A stretch of 64,000 bases of DNA, taken from contig CBDESS010000002.1 of the NCBI GenBank assembly GCA_965242605.1, positions 310,001 through 374,000 on the forward strand. Reading direction: 5' to 3'. Shown piece after piece: positions 33,745 to 43,483 of this stretch. The translations under genes and the position numbers were made by a program. A model generated the notes under the pieces. The model was not told where the DNA came from and did no database searches. It was given only the letters and a program-made list of their open reading frames with translations. How positions within the stretch are numbered: the first letter of the stretch is position 1; the number at the start of each line of letters is the position of its first letter. This DNA comes from JAAXHF01 sp965242605 (GTDB taxonomy: Bacteria; Desulfobacterota; Binatia; Bin18).

Positions 33745-35357
33745 ATGCAGGGCTGTCCGCCACCCACGCCACGCCTCTCTCGACCGCCGCATCTCCCCCA
33801 AGCCGGCTGTCCCGTCGGCAGTTCCTCGCCTCGGTCGCAGCCCTGGAGCTGGCCTCGGCCGCACCCCGACCGCTGGCTCAGGCGCGCAGGACCACTCCGC
33901 AGAGAGGCGGCCGCTTGCGGATGGGGATTGCGGGCGGCTGTACCAGCGACTCGCTTGACCCGGCCCGCATATCAGACGCTTTTATGACCCTGCTGTCTTT
34001 TGGCCAGCTGCGGAATACGCTGGTGGAGATAGACGAGCGGGACGGGCCCAGCCCTGGGTTGGCCGAGAGTTGGGACGTGTCGGCCGATGCCAGGCGGTGG
34101 CACTTTCGGCTGCGACGGGGGGTTGAGTTTCATAATGGCAAAACCCTGGAGGCCGGCGACGTGGTCGCCTCTATTAACCATCATCGGGGCGAGGGTGCGA
34201 TCTCACCGATACACAGTTTGCTGGACAACCTTCGCCACATCCGCCCCGACGGGAAGGCCGGGGTGAGCTGTGAACTCTGGGACGGTCAGGCCGATTTTCC
34301 GTTTGTGCTGGCCGACATGCACCTGACGATTCAGCCCCAAGGCAGCGATGTCACGACCGGGGTGGGGGCTGGCGGCTATCAGTTGGTCGAGTTTGAGCCC
34401 GGCGTCCGTTCGCTGACCCGCCGCAATCCCAACTACTGGAAGACCGGGCGGGCACGCTTTGAGGCAGTAGAGATGCTGGCCATTGCCGATGTGAACGCCC
34501 GCACCGCGGCCCTGCAAACCGGCCGGGTCAATGTCATCAACCGCTGCGAGCTGAAAACCCTGCACCTCCTGAAACGCCTGCCCGGCATTCAGGTGGTGCA
34601 AACCCGTGGGACCAAACACTACTCCCTGGCCATGCACACCGATGTTGCGCCGTTTGACCGTGTCGATGTGCGCCTAGCGCTCAAATGTGCCATAGACCGG
34701 GACGCCCTGTTGCGCACGATTCTGCGCGGCTATGGCAGCCTCGGCAAGGATCATCCGATCAGTCGCGGCTAGCGCTATTTTGCCGCCCAGCTGGCCCAGC
34801 GACGCTACGACCCAGCAGACCGCGCCCGGTTTCATGCGCGGCGCGCCGGGCTCGGCTCCTTGGCCCTGCGGCTAAGCGCCTCGGACGCCGCCTTCCCCGG
34901 CGCGGTCGATACGGCCGTACTGTATCAGGAACACGCCGCCAAAGCGGGCATTGCTCTCGACATCGTCCGCGGGCCGGCCGACGGCCATTGGAAAAACGTC
35001 TGGCTCACAAAGCCCTTTTGCCTGTGTTCATGGAACGGCCAGCCGACTGCAGGTCTGATGGTTGCGACCGCCTATGCTGAGGGCGCGGCCTGGAACGACA
35101 CGCATTTCAGCCACCCCCGCTTTAACCGGCTGCTGAGGGCCGCCCGGGCAGAATTCGACGAGCGAAAACGTGCCGAGCAGTACGCCGAGATGCAGGCTAT
35201 GGTGCGGGATGAGGGCGGGGTCATTATCCCGCTGTTTGCCGCCGATGTGTGTGCCGCTGACCGGCGGCTGCGCTTTGGGCGGCTGGCCAGCCATCGAGAG
35301 CTCGACGGCGGCAAGTGCGCCGAGCGCTGGGTGGTGGGCAGAGGGGAGCGGCCGGCC
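33745..35357 (+). pseudogene. ABC transporter substrate-binding protein (SBP family 5), broken
   Basis: A family 5 (peptide/nickel/opine) periplasmic binding protein. A twin-arginine-like SRRQFLASVAAL signal is visible near 33810 but no good start codon is in its frame, and an ATG at 33745 lies in another frame, so the 5' end may also be damaged. The body is recognisable: FHNGKTLEAGDVVASI, NPNYWKTGRARFEAVEML, KCAIDRDALLRTILRGYG. An amber stop at 34770-34772 interrupts it between DHPISRG and RYFAAQLAQRRYDPADRA. The frame then continues through DAAFPGAVDTAVLYQEHAA to the end and runs into the permease start with no stop. Confidence 0.85.
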
Positions 35358-36686
35358 ATGACCCCGCCGGCTTTGATCGCCCGGCGGCTGGCCCTTGGTC
35401 TGCTGACCCTTTTGCCATCTCGCTTATCCTGTCGCTCGGGCTCGAGGTCCTGCCGGGCGATGTGGCCGAGGCGGTGCTGGGCCAGTCGGCAACGCCTGAT
35501 ACGGTCGCCGCCCTGCGCCGCCAGCTGGGTGTAGACCGCCCGCCGCACATCCGCTACCCCAGCTGGCTGGCCGACTTGGTTGGCGGCGACCTCGGCACCT
35601 CGCTGGCCAATCAGCAGCCGGTGGCCGAACTCATCGGGGGGCGTTTGGCCAACACCCTGTTGCTGGCCGCGGCGGCTGCGCTGATTGTGGTGCCGGTGGC
35701 CCTGAGCCTCGGCGTTGTGGCCGCGGTGTACCGCGAGGGGTGGCTCGATACAGCCCTGTCGATTGTCGGTCTGAGTGCGACTTCGCTGCCGGATTTTTTT
35801 ATCGCCTATCTTGTCACCCTCATCTTTGCGGTCGAGTTGCGCGCCTTTCCGGCCGTGTCGATCATCTCTCCTGGCATGTCACCGGCCGACAAACTGCACG
35901 CCCTCGTCCTGCCGGTCCTGACCCTCAGTCTGGTCGTCGGTGCCCATATGATGCGGCTGACCCGGGCGGCGATCCTGAACCTGCTGCGGAGTCCGTATAT
36001 TGAAATGGCCCAGCTCAAAGGGCTGTCTCCGAGCCGGATTATTGTCCACCACGCCGTGCCCAACGCGGTGTCGCCGATTATCAATGTCGTTGTCCTCAAC
36101 CTGTCCGACCCTGTTGGCGTTCGGCCTCGGCGTTGTGGCCGGCTCGGCGGCCGCCCTGATTGGCGGCTGGCTCGACACGCTGCTCAGCTGGCTGGTTGAG
36201 GTGGTGATGGCGATCCCCAGCTTTATTTTTGCCCTGGTGCTGCTGTCGGTTTTGCGCCCCTCGGTGGCGACCGTCGTCCTGGTCAGCGCCCCGTTGAGCG
36301 CGACCCGCGTCTTCCGGCTGGCGCGCGCCCTTGTTGCCCTGGGTGTGGCGGCGATGGAGTTTGTCGAGCTGGCCAAGCTGCGGGGCGAGGGCTGGTGGTG
36401 GAGCGTCTGCGGCGAGATGTTGCCCAATACGGGCAGGCCGCTGCTGGCAGAATTCGGCCTGCGCTTTTGCTCTGTGTTCCTGTTTATCAGCTCGCTCAGT
36501 TTCCTGGGCCTGCAACCGCCGGCAGCCGATTGGGGCAGTATGGTGCGTGAAAACGCCGGCGCGATTCCGTTTGGACTGGCGGCCCCGTTTTTCCCGGCCG
36601 CCGCCATTATGGCCCTCACGGTCGGCGTCAATCTGGTCGTTGACTGGGTGCTGCGCACAACGGGCGATACGTCCCACAGCCGATAG
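35358..36686 (+). pseudogene. Fused remnants of two ABC permeases (DppB- and DppC-like)
   Basis: The first permease starts at ATG 35358 (MTPPALIARRLALGLLTL) in the frame of the binding protein. It must change frame at a T-run (35410-35413) to continue as FAISLILSLGLEVLPGDVAEAV. The DppB-like sequence is good up to NVVVLNL (about 36103). It then jumps into the middle of a DppC-like permease (AFGLGVVAGSAAALIGGWLD) in another frame, ending at 36686. Thus the C-terminal part of DppB and the N-terminal part of DppC, several hundred bases in all, are missing. No functional permease can be made. Confidence 0.88.
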
Positions 36687-36744
36687 CCGTGGGGCCGCCT
36701 CTTGCCCGCCTGAAAAGGCGGGGATGCTGTGATAGGCAAGAGGC

Positions 36745-37532
36745 ATGGCGGAGTGCCTCCTCACGATCCGCAACCTCCAGGTCGAAGGGCTTGCCAACCG
36801 GCGACCCCCCATCCTCCGCGGGATTGACCTGTGCCTTGACCGTGGAGAAGTGCTGGGGGTCATCGGAGAGTCTGGGGTGGCAAATCAAGCCTTGGTCTGG
36901 CCGCCATGTATTACAGTCGCCCCGGCTGCCGTATTGCCGGTGGCTCTGTCGTCTTTGCCGGGCGGGCACTCCAGACGCTGACCGAGGCTGAGTTGCGCAG
37001 GCTGCGCGGCAGCCGGATTACCTATGTTGCCCAAAGCGCGGCGGCCTCTTTTAATCCCGCCCACCGCTTGCTGACCCAGTGTACCGAAGCGCCCCTCCAG
37101 CACGGCCTGGTGTCTCCCGGTGAGGCCCGCGACCGCGTCGCCCGGCTGTACGCCGAGCTGGCCTTGCCGCCGACAATCGGTGTGCGCTATCCGCATCAGG
37201 TGTCCGGGGGCCAGCTCCAGCGGGCGATGGTGGCGATGGCGTCCGGCCCTGAGTTGATCATTTTTGACGAGCCGACCGCGGCCCTCGATGTAGCAACACA
37301 AATCGCGGTCCTGGCGGCAATCAAGAAGACCGTCAGGTCTGGCCGTACCGCTGCTCTGTCTATCAGCCATGATCTGGTGCTGGTGGCCCAGCTGGCCAAC
37401 CGGATCACCGTGTTACGTCACGGCAACGTCGTTGAAGAAGGGGCGACTCCAGATATGCTCATCCGCGCCCAACACGCCTATACCCGTCGGCTGCTCGCTA
37501 CCTGGCGGCGGCAGCCGGCGGGCCAGCCTTGA
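36745..37532 (+). pseudogene. ABC transporter ATPase (DppD-like), frameshifted in Walker A
   Basis: The gene starts MAECLLTIRNLQVEGLAN and is a DppD/OppD-type ATPase. The Walker A segment is interrupted: GES then a one-base loss near 36875-36878 shifts the frame. Restoring a base gives GGKSSLGLAAM, a normal P-loop. From about 36880 the second frame continues (YYSRPGCRIAGGSVVFAG), with HQVSGGQLQRAMVAMA signature, Walker B LIIFDEPTAALDV and ISHDLVLVAQLANRI, to the stop at 37532. The rest of the domain is conserved, indicating a recent lesion. Confidence 0.88.
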
Positions 37533-37547
37533 CGCCCAAGCCCGGTC

Positions 37548-38339
37548 GTGCTTGAGGGCCGGAATGTGCGGGCCGGCTACTGCCCCGGAACACCTGTGCT
37601 CAACGCGCTCAGTTTTTGTCTCCGGCAGGGACAGACCGTCGCCGTGGTCGGGGGGTCGGGCAGCGGCAAGAGCACGCTGGCCCGGGTGGTGAGCGGCCTG
37701 CGGCCGGCCGAGGCCGGGCGGGTGATCTTTGCCGGCCAGCCGCTCGCCGCGTCGTATACTCGGCGCAGCCGTGATACCCTCCGCCGCGTGCAGCTGATCT
37801 CCCAAATGCCCGATGTAGCGCTGAATCCCCGCCACACAGTCAACCGCGTCCTCGGCCGACTCCTGGAGTTCTGTTTTGGCATGCACGGTCGGGCCCGGCA
37901 CAAGCGGGTTGCCGAACTGCTGGATATGATCGAGCTGCTGGCCGCCTTTGCCGCTCGCCGGACTCCCGAACTCTCGGGCGGCCAAAAACAGCGCGTGTGC
38001 ATCGCCCGCGCCCTGGCGGCCCAGCCCGATGTCATCGTGTGTGATGAAGTGACCTCGGCGCTCGATCCTGTTATTGCCGAGGGGCTTGTCCGGCTCCTCC
38101 ACGGTCTGCAACAGGCCCTTGGCTTGGCCTGTCTGTTCATCAGCCACGATGTGCGGGTGGTGAAAGCTCTTGCCGCCGAGGTGCCCGTCATGGACCGGGG
38201 CCGTATTGTGGAGCGCGGCCCGGCCGCCGAGGTCCTGACCCGTCCCCGGCAGGCCTGTACCGAGCGGCTCGTGGCCTCTGTTCCCCAAATCGGCCCGGCT
38301 TGGCTGACCCGGATTATGGCCGACCGCTCGGGCCGATGA
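37548..38339 (+). CDS. ABC transporter ATP-binding protein (DppF/OppF-like), intact
   Basis: A 263-residue ATPase of the peptide/nickel importer type. Walker A GGSGSGKST (near 35-43), signature LSGGQKQRVCIARAL, Walker B VIVCDEVTSALD and switch His in LFISHDVRVV are all present. The C-terminal oligopeptide-transporter extension ends RLVASVPQI. The only undamaged gene of the five-gene operon, whose binding protein, both permeases and the other ATPase are broken. It starts at a GTG 15 bases after the preceding stop. It may have no partner left. Confidence 0.9.
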   Translation: MLEGRNVRAGYCPGTPVLNALSFCLRQGQTVAVVGGSGSGKSTLARVVSGLRPAEAGRVIFAGQPLAASYTRRSRDTLRRVQLISQMPDVALNPRHTVNRVLGRLLEFCFGMHGRARHKRVAELLDMIELLAAFAARRTPELSGGQKQRVCIARALAAQPDVIVCDEVTSALDPVIAEGLVRLLHGLQQALGLACLFISHDVRVVKALAAEVPVMDRGRIVERGPAAEVLTRPRQACTERLVASVPQIGPAWLTRIMADRSGR

Positions 38340-38369
38340 ACCGCCCCTGGAAAGGATACGCGCTCGCCC

Positions 38370-39233
38370 GTGGCTTACCTCCTCCTCATCGCTGTCGTCA
38401 GCCTGTGGGCCGGAAATTTCCCGGCCGGCAAGTTTGCCCTGACCCTGGTCGGAACCTTCACCCTGATGGCTATCCGAACGATATTCGGTGCCCTGGTCCT
38501 CAATCTCCTGGGCCGTCAGTCAAACCCGGACTGGTGGCGCGAAATCCGCACCGATCCCAAGAGCAGTCTCATCATGGCCGGCACCGGGGTCCTGGCTTCG
38601 GGCGGGCTGTTCTATGTCGGGCTGAAGATGACCTCGTCGTCCAACGCCGGCATCCTGGCCGCGGCCACGCCGATCTGGGTGACCCTGCTGTCGTGGCTGT
38701 TTTTGCGGGAGAAACTCAGCCTGCTCAACGTCACCGGGGTTGTCCTGTCCTTTGTCGGCCTAGTGGCCATCATTTGTCAGGGCTCGCTGGCCAATCTGCT
38801 CCAGCGCTCGTTCAACTGGGGCGATGTGTTGATCCTGGTCGGCCAGGTCAGTTGGGCGGTATACACCGTCTATAGCCGGGTTGCCTTGCGCCAGCGATCG
38901 CCTACCGCGGCAACGGCCAGCGCCTACCTGGTCAGCGCGGTCGCCCTGCTCCCGGTCTTTTTCTTTGAGGAGCCCTTGCAGCCGGCCTTTGAGTTCAGCC
39001 CGATGTTGCTCGTGGCCGTGTCCTATTTGTGTGTCCTGTCGCCCCTGACCAACCTGTTATACTATCAGGCCTTGACGCATATCAGCCCCCATCGGGCGGC
39101 CGTGTTCATGAACCTCATTCCGATCATCGTGTTGGTGTTTTCGGCCGTTTTTCTTGGCGAGCAGATCTCCGCCGTGCATGTGTGGGGAACCCTCTTCGTG
39201 ATTGGCGGAGTCGTGCTGACGACCCAACGCTGA
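38370..39233 (+). CDS. EamA/DMT-superfamily transporter
   Basis: A 287-residue inner-membrane protein with ten predicted helices made of two EamA repeats (first ending near 137, second starting WGDVLILVGQVSWAVYTVYSR). The conserved glycine- and proline-rich ends LAAATPIWVTLLSWLFLREKL and MNLIPIIVLVFSAVFLGEQI mark the repeats. Members export amino acids or other metabolites; the substrate is unknown. It starts at GTG 38370 downstream of the decayed ABC operon. Confidence 0.88.
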   Translation: MAYLLLIAVVSLWAGNFPAGKFALTLVGTFTLMAIRTIFGALVLNLLGRQSNPDWWREIRTDPKSSLIMAGTGVLASGGLFYVGLKMTSSSNAGILAAATPIWVTLLSWLFLREKLSLLNVTGVVLSFVGLVAIICQGSLANLLQRSFNWGDVLILVGQVSWAVYTVYSRVALRQRSPTAATASAYLVSAVALLPVFFFEEPLQPAFEFSPMLLVAVSYLCVLSPLTNLLYYQALTHISPHRAAVFMNLIPIIVLVFSAVFLGEQISAVHVWGTLFVIGGVVLTTQR

Positions 39234-39327
39234 GCCGCGATCCTGGGTCCGGTTTTCCCGGTTGATTTCTTCTTCCTGCTGGGATATCTGGCTGGTGTAA
39301 TGTTTGACCGTCTTGTCTGAGGAAGCC

Positions 39328-39960
39328 ATGCAGGAGTCATCCCACGCTGTCGAGCTCAGCCACAAGACGCGACCGGGAAGGACGACCCGGACGCGCCTGA
39401 TCAAAGGCACGGCCATCTTTCTGCTGTTTGTCTTTGCCACCTCTGCCCTCCAGGGCAACTGGGTAAGCGCCCTGGTGTGGATGGCCGGCGGGCTCGGTAT
39501 CTGGATCGTGTGGAAGAGCTATACCCGGCAGCGTGAGCGGGGAGAGCGGCTGCACGAGTTGGACAGCATGTCGGAGGCCGAGTTTTCCCGCTACGCAGCC
39601 GAGCTGTTGCGGGCCCAGGGCTATGAGGTCACTCCGCTGGTCCGGTCTCGGGCCGATTTCGTGTTGACCCGAGGTGCTGAACGGCGGCTGGGACGGGTGT
39701 GCCGACACTCCCGGCAACTCACAGACCAGGTGGTCATTGAGGCGCTGACCGCCGGGCATGCTCAGGGCTGCGGTGGCGCACTGGTCCTGGCCAACCAGCC
39801 GTTCAGTCTCCGCGCCCGGACATTGGCCCGACGCGAGGATTGCGTCCTGATTGATCGTGAGACCCTGTCCACGCTGGTCAGCCAGTATCGCCAGGGCCAC
39901 CGGGTCTTGGCCTTTGAGCGTCCCCACCAGAGCCGCGGCCAGCGTCGGAAACGCCCCTGA
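39328..39960 (+). CDS. Membrane protein with degenerate Mrr-type nuclease domain
   Basis: About 210 residues. Two hydrophobic helices (IKGTAIFLLFVFATSAL and VSALVWMAGGLGIWIVW) precede a cytoplasmic domain with the Mrr/restriction-endonuclease-like pattern MSEAEFSRYAAELLRAQGYEV and RSRADFVLTRG. In active members the D is followed by a QxK motif (VQCKRW-like). Here it reads GRVCRHS, so Q and K are replaced, and nuclease activity is doubtful. GAGGAA lies before the ATG at 39328. Function unknown; such proteins are often near nucleic-acid metabolism genes. Confidence 0.7.
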   Translation: MQESSHAVELSHKTRPGRTTRTRLIKGTAIFLLFVFATSALQGNWVSALVWMAGGLGIWIVWKSYTRQRERGERLHELDSMSEAEFSRYAAELLRAQGYEVTPLVRSRADFVLTRGAERRLGRVCRHSRQLTDQVVIEALTAGHAQGCGGALVLANQPFSLRARTLARREDCVLIDRETLSTLVSQYRQGHRVLAFERPHQSRGQRRKRP

Positions 39961-39987
39961 GCGGCGCGCGAGGCGCAGGGCCACCTT

Positions 39988-40527
39988 GTGATGCTCACCT
40001 TCGTGACTGCCAATGCCGCCAAAGCCGCCGAGCTTGAACGCCTGCTCGGCCGCGCCGTCGCCCACCAGCCGCTCCACCTGGACGAAATACAGGCCGTTGA
40101 GCTTGAGCCGGTCGTGCGGCACAAAGCCGCCCAGGCCTACACCGCCCTCCGCTGTCCGGTCCTGGTTGAGGATACCGGCTTGGCCTTTGCGGCCTGGAAC
40201 GGCCTGCCTGGTGCCCTTATCACCTGGTTCTTGCAGGGCCTGGGCAACGCCGGCCTGTGTCGCCTGCTGGACACCCAGCGCGCGGCAACCGCGACAACCC
40301 TGTTCGGCTACCACGATGGAAGCACCTGTCAGGTGTTTGCCGGCAGCGTCTCGGGCACTATTGTTGCCTTCCCGCGCGGCAGTCACGGCTTTGGCTGGGA
40401 CGCGATCTTTCAACCCCGTGGCAGCCCCCACACGTTTGCCGAGCTGAGCGCCGCGGACAAAGACCGCTTTTCGATGCGACGGCTGGCCCTGGAGCAGGCG
40501 CGCCGCTCAGGGCTGGTGTTGGACTGA
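39988..40527 (+). CDS. Non-canonical purine NTP pyrophosphatase (RdgB/HAM1 family)
   Basis: A 179-residue Ham1-like enzyme that hydrolyses dITP, XTP and similar to the monophosphates, keeping them out of DNA. FVTANAAKAAELERLLG, EDTGLAFAAWNGLPG and GSHGFGWDAIFQP with SAADKDRFSMR are the substrate and metal motifs. The GTG at 39988 and the ATG at 39991 are adjacent possible starts. N-terminus is close to TFVTxNxxK of the family. It lies in a row of small unrelated genes, 27 bases after the Mrr-like gene. Confidence 0.9.
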   Translation: MMLTFVTANAAKAAELERLLGRAVAHQPLHLDEIQAVELEPVVRHKAAQAYTALRCPVLVEDTGLAFAAWNGLPGALITWFLQGLGNAGLCRLLDTQRAATATTLFGYHDGSTCQVFAGSVSGTIVAFPRGSHGFGWDAIFQPRGSPHTFAELSAADKDRFSMRRLALEQARRSGLVLD

Positions 40528-40567
40528 GCGTGACCCGTCCTTCGGGCACGTGTATATCTTGAGCCGT

Positions 40568-41599
40568 ATGGCCCAAGCCTCTTCCCAACTCCTGTCCGAT
40601 ATGTTGCCCCGGGTCAGTCGCTCCTTCTACCTGAGCCTGCGTGTCCTGCCGGCGAGCGTGCGCCCATCGCTGGGCCTGGCCTATCTGTTCTGCCGCGCCG
40701 CGGACACGATCGCCGATACCGCGCTCCTGCCCCCAAGCCAACGCCTGGAGCAGCTTGAGCGCTATCGTCTGGCTTTTGCTCAAGGCGATCTCAGCCGGCT
40801 ACCGGCCCTTCAGCGCCAGTTGGGCGAGCACCAGCACGGTGCCGCGGAGCGCGAGCTGCTGCTGAGCCTCGGGGCCTGCTTTGAACTGTTGTCCGGGCTT
40901 GGAGCAGACGATCAAGATCGGATTCGTGAGCTGGTCCTGACCCTCACCCACGGCATGAGGATGGACCTCACGGTCTTTCCGGCTGAAGACGAGGGGGCGG
41001 CCGGCAGGGTGGCCGCCCTCCGCTCCCGGCGCGAGCTCGATCAGTATACCTATTATGTGGCCGGCTGTGTCGGCGAGTTCTGGACCAAGACCGCGGTCGC
41101 CCACCGTCCGGCTCTGCGCGAGTTGGCGGCCGTGGCCGAGTGCGGCGTTCGGTTTGGCAAAGGCTTGCAGCTGACCAATATCCTGCGCGACTTGGCCCAC
41201 GACCTGCGTCTGGGTCGGTGTTATCTGCCCCACGAAGACCTGGACAGACTCGGGGTGAAACCCGAGGACTTATTCGAGCCGGCCACTCTCAGCCGAATAC
41301 GGCCCCTGCTCAACGAGTTGCTTGACCTGACCCTGGCCCACTATCAGGCCGGCTGGCGCTACACCCTGGCGATTCCGCGGCGGGAATGGCGGCTGCGTCT
41401 GGCCTGCGCCTGGCCGCTTTTGTTCGGCGTCTCGACCCTGACCCGCCTGCGAGGTTCGTGTCGGCTGCTTGACCCCGAGGTCCGGCTCAAAATCACGCGC
41501 TCCCAGGTCTACGCGATCGTGCTGCGCTCCCTCCTCGGCGTGTGGTCCAACCGTGCCCTGCTACACCAGTACGCCCGACTCCGCGACAGACACCGCTAA
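40568..41599 (+). CDS. Squalene/phytoene synthase family protein
   Basis: About 343 residues of the head-to-head prenyl synthase family, which condenses two prenyl diphosphates to squalene (hopanoid or sterol precursor) or phytoene (carotenoid). The first aspartate-rich motif is in FCRAADTIADT and the second in LTNILRDLAHDLRLGRCYLP. The SRSFYLSLRVLP start is typical. Which product is formed cannot be read off. The ATG at 40568 is chosen; an in-frame GTG lies at 40550. No other isoprenoid gene is in the window. Confidence 0.88.
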   Translation: MAQASSQLLSDMLPRVSRSFYLSLRVLPASVRPSLGLAYLFCRAADTIADTALLPPSQRLEQLERYRLAFAQGDLSRLPALQRQLGEHQHGAAERELLLSLGACFELLSGLGADDQDRIRELVLTLTHGMRMDLTVFPAEDEGAAGRVAALRSRRELDQYTYYVAGCVGEFWTKTAVAHRPALRELAAVAECGVRFGKGLQLTNILRDLAHDLRLGRCYLPHEDLDRLGVKPEDLFEPATLSRIRPLLNELLDLTLAHYQAGWRYTLAIPRREWRLRLACAWPLLFGVSTLTRLRGSCRLLDPEVRLKITRSQVYAIVLRSLLGVWSNRALLHQYARLRDRHR

Positions 41600-41607
41600 G
41601 GGTCAGG

Positions 41608-42195
41608 ATGGCCTGTCAAGCACCCCCAGAGGCACCCCGCACCTTGCCCGATTATCTGCGCGATACCCTCGATATCGTGCTAGTCGGCCTGAATCCTGGC
41701 CTTTACTCGGCCGAGCTCGGGCGGTATTTTGCCGGTAAGCAGAACCGGTTCTGGACCGCGCTGTCAGCCTCCGGTTTGGTGCCCGATCCGGTCGGTCCTG
41801 GAGACGAAGCACGCCTGCTGGACTTGGGGATTGGGCTGACCGATGTGGTCAAACGACCCACCCGTGGCATCCACGAACTGCGGGCTGAGGAGTTCCACAG
41901 CGGAGTACGGCAGCTCCGCGAGAAGATTGCCCGCTATCGCCCGCGTATCGTGTGCTTCAACGGCTTAACCGGCTACCGGACCTGCTGCGAGACAAAACCG
42001 GCCGGCGTCGGTCGCCAGACCGAGCGTTTTGGCGGAGCGCAGGTATTTGCCCTGCCCTCCACAAGTCCGCGCAACGCCCACTACACGCTGGCTGCCATCA
42101 TTGCCGCCATGCAAGACCTGGGGCGGCTGCGGGACGAGTTGACAGAGGCCGACACAGACCCGGTGCAGTCGCCTGCTGTACAGAGGGATAGGTGA
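41608..42195 (+). CDS. mug: G/U(T) mismatch-specific DNA glycosylase (MUG/TDG family)
   Basis: A 195-residue uracil-DNA-glycosylase-fold enzyme removing uracil or thymine from G mismatches. The active-site motif GLNPG (with LVGLNPGLYSAELGRYFAG) and the C-terminal LPSTSPRNAHYT, which inserts into the minor groove, are present. Asn in the first motif is the catalytic-site residue in this family. Start ATG at 41608, nine bases after the preceding gene, and the stop overlaps the next start. Confidence 0.9.
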   Translation: MACQAPPEAPRTLPDYLRDTLDIVLVGLNPGLYSAELGRYFAGKQNRFWTALSASGLVPDPVGPGDEARLLDLGIGLTDVVKRPTRGIHELRAEEFHSGVRQLREKIARYRPRIVCFNGLTGYRTCCETKPAGVGRQTERFGGAQVFALPSTSPRNAHYTLAAIIAAMQDLGRLRDELTEADTDPVQSPAVQRDR

Positions 42196-43421
42196 TGTCA
42201 GACCACAAGGAACGCCGTGATGAGGTCCCGCGCCGATGGTATGCTGTCATCTCTCCCCAACGGGACGACATGGAATGGGCTCTTATTCTGGGCATGGGTG
42301 TGGTGCTTGCCGTCCTCTTACGCTTCCTGCTGATGGAGTTCGAGTCGGTCGACTTTCGTGATTATTTGGGCCCTTGGTACCAGTTCATTCGCACCCATGA
42401 CGGCTTTGCGGCCTTACAGCATGATTTCTCCAATTATGCGCCGGTCTATCTTTATCTGCTGGTCGCGATCCATGCGCTGCTGCCGGGGCTGACTGATATT
42501 GCGGCCGTCAAGCTCCCAGCCATGTGCTTCGATTTCCTCTGCGCGGGCTTCGTTTATAAATTTGTGCGGCTCACATGCCCAACAGGATATGCTCCCCTGT
42601 TCGCCGCCTTCGCCATTCTGTTCGCCCCAACTGTTGTGCTGAATAGCGCCTTTTGGGGGCAGTGTGATATGGTCTATACAACTGGCCTCGTAGCCTGTCT
42701 GTACTATACAGCCACGAATCGGAGGATAGCCGCCTTCATCGCGTATGGCTTGGCCCTGTCGGTCAAATTGCAGGCGATTTTCCTGATGCCTCTCCTGGGC
42801 ATTCTCCTGATGAGGCGGGCTGTGTCCTGGCGTCTTTTCTCGCTCATTCCCATAGTCCATGTGTGCATACTCCTTCCGGCCTCTGTGGCGGGTCGTCCCT
42901 TTCACGAACTGCTCCTGATCTATTACAGGCAAACACAGCAACTCAATGTTCTCACAGTTAACGCGCCCAACTTCTGGCAATGGATCCCTCAGGATCTCCC
43001 CCCCCCTCCCCCCGCAGAACTCTATGCTCTCCTGTATCCGGCGGGTATAATTTGGGCATTCGCTCTCAGTGGTATCCTGATTGTGGCGGTGTGGAAGAGC
43101 AACCTCAGACTGACGGCTGAGAACACCGTCCATCTGGCCTTACTCGTCGTGTTGAGCGTGCCATTCTTCCTGCCGAAAATGCACGAGCGGTATTTCTTTG
43201 CCGCCGATGTGCTCTCCCTGGTGTATGCCTTCATGCGTCCCCGCTATTTTTCCTACGCGCTGGTCATCAACCTGGCTTCGTTGTTCGCCTATACGCGGTT
43301 TTTGTTCGGCCAGCCTGTGTTTCCTTTACCGTATGTAGCGCTCGCTTTGTTGGCTATGATTGTGCTGCTGGCCCACACTTTAGTGAAGGAGAGTCTTGCA
43401 GATGGTGGAGGACGAGCCTGA
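42195..43421 (+). CDS. GT-C type glycosyltransferase, integral membrane
   Basis: A 408-residue protein with about ten membrane helices. After the first helix, ESVDFRDYLGPWYQFI resembles the acidic lumenal loop of polyprenyl-phosphate-dependent GT-C transferases. The SVKLQAIFLMPLL, PKMHERYFFAADVL and KLPAMCFDFL segments are typical of the mannosyl/glucosyl branch. It would transfer a sugar from a lipid carrier outside the cytoplasmic membrane. Donor and acceptor are unknown. A run of prolines (QDLPPPPPAEL) in a loop comes from C-rich DNA, prone to slippage. The ATG overlaps the glycosylase stop. Confidence 0.75.
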   Translation: MSDHKERRDEVPRRWYAVISPQRDDMEWALILGMGVVLAVLLRFLLMEFESVDFRDYLGPWYQFIRTHDGFAALQHDFSNYAPVYLYLLVAIHALLPGLTDIAAVKLPAMCFDFLCAGFVYKFVRLTCPTGYAPLFAAFAILFAPTVVLNSAFWGQCDMVYTTGLVACLYYTATNRRIAAFIAYGLALSVKLQAIFLMPLLGILLMRRAVSWRLFSLIPIVHVCILLPASVAGRPFHELLLIYYRQTQQLNVLTVNAPNFWQWIPQDLPPPPPAELYALLYPAGIIWAFALSGILIVAVWKSNLRLTAENTVHLALLVVLSVPFFLPKMHERYFFAADVLSLVYAFMRPRYFSYALVINLASLFAYTRFLFGQPVFPLPYVALALLAMIVLLAHTLVKESLADGGGRA

Positions 43422-43483
43422 TTCCGCTATGGAAAGTATCTGCTACATTGGGCCTTGGAGCAGGCGAGTTCCGGGGAGGAACT

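Noticed and set aside
33745..33987. Separate small gene beginning MQGCPPPTPRLSRPP
   Set aside because: It overlaps the binding-protein coding region in another frame, has proline/serine-rich shadow composition and no homology-like motif.
43002..43016. C-rich run in the GT-C gene as a frameshift or phase-variable tract
   Set aside because: The frame is intact across it and encodes a loop of prolines; variability cannot be judged from one sequence.
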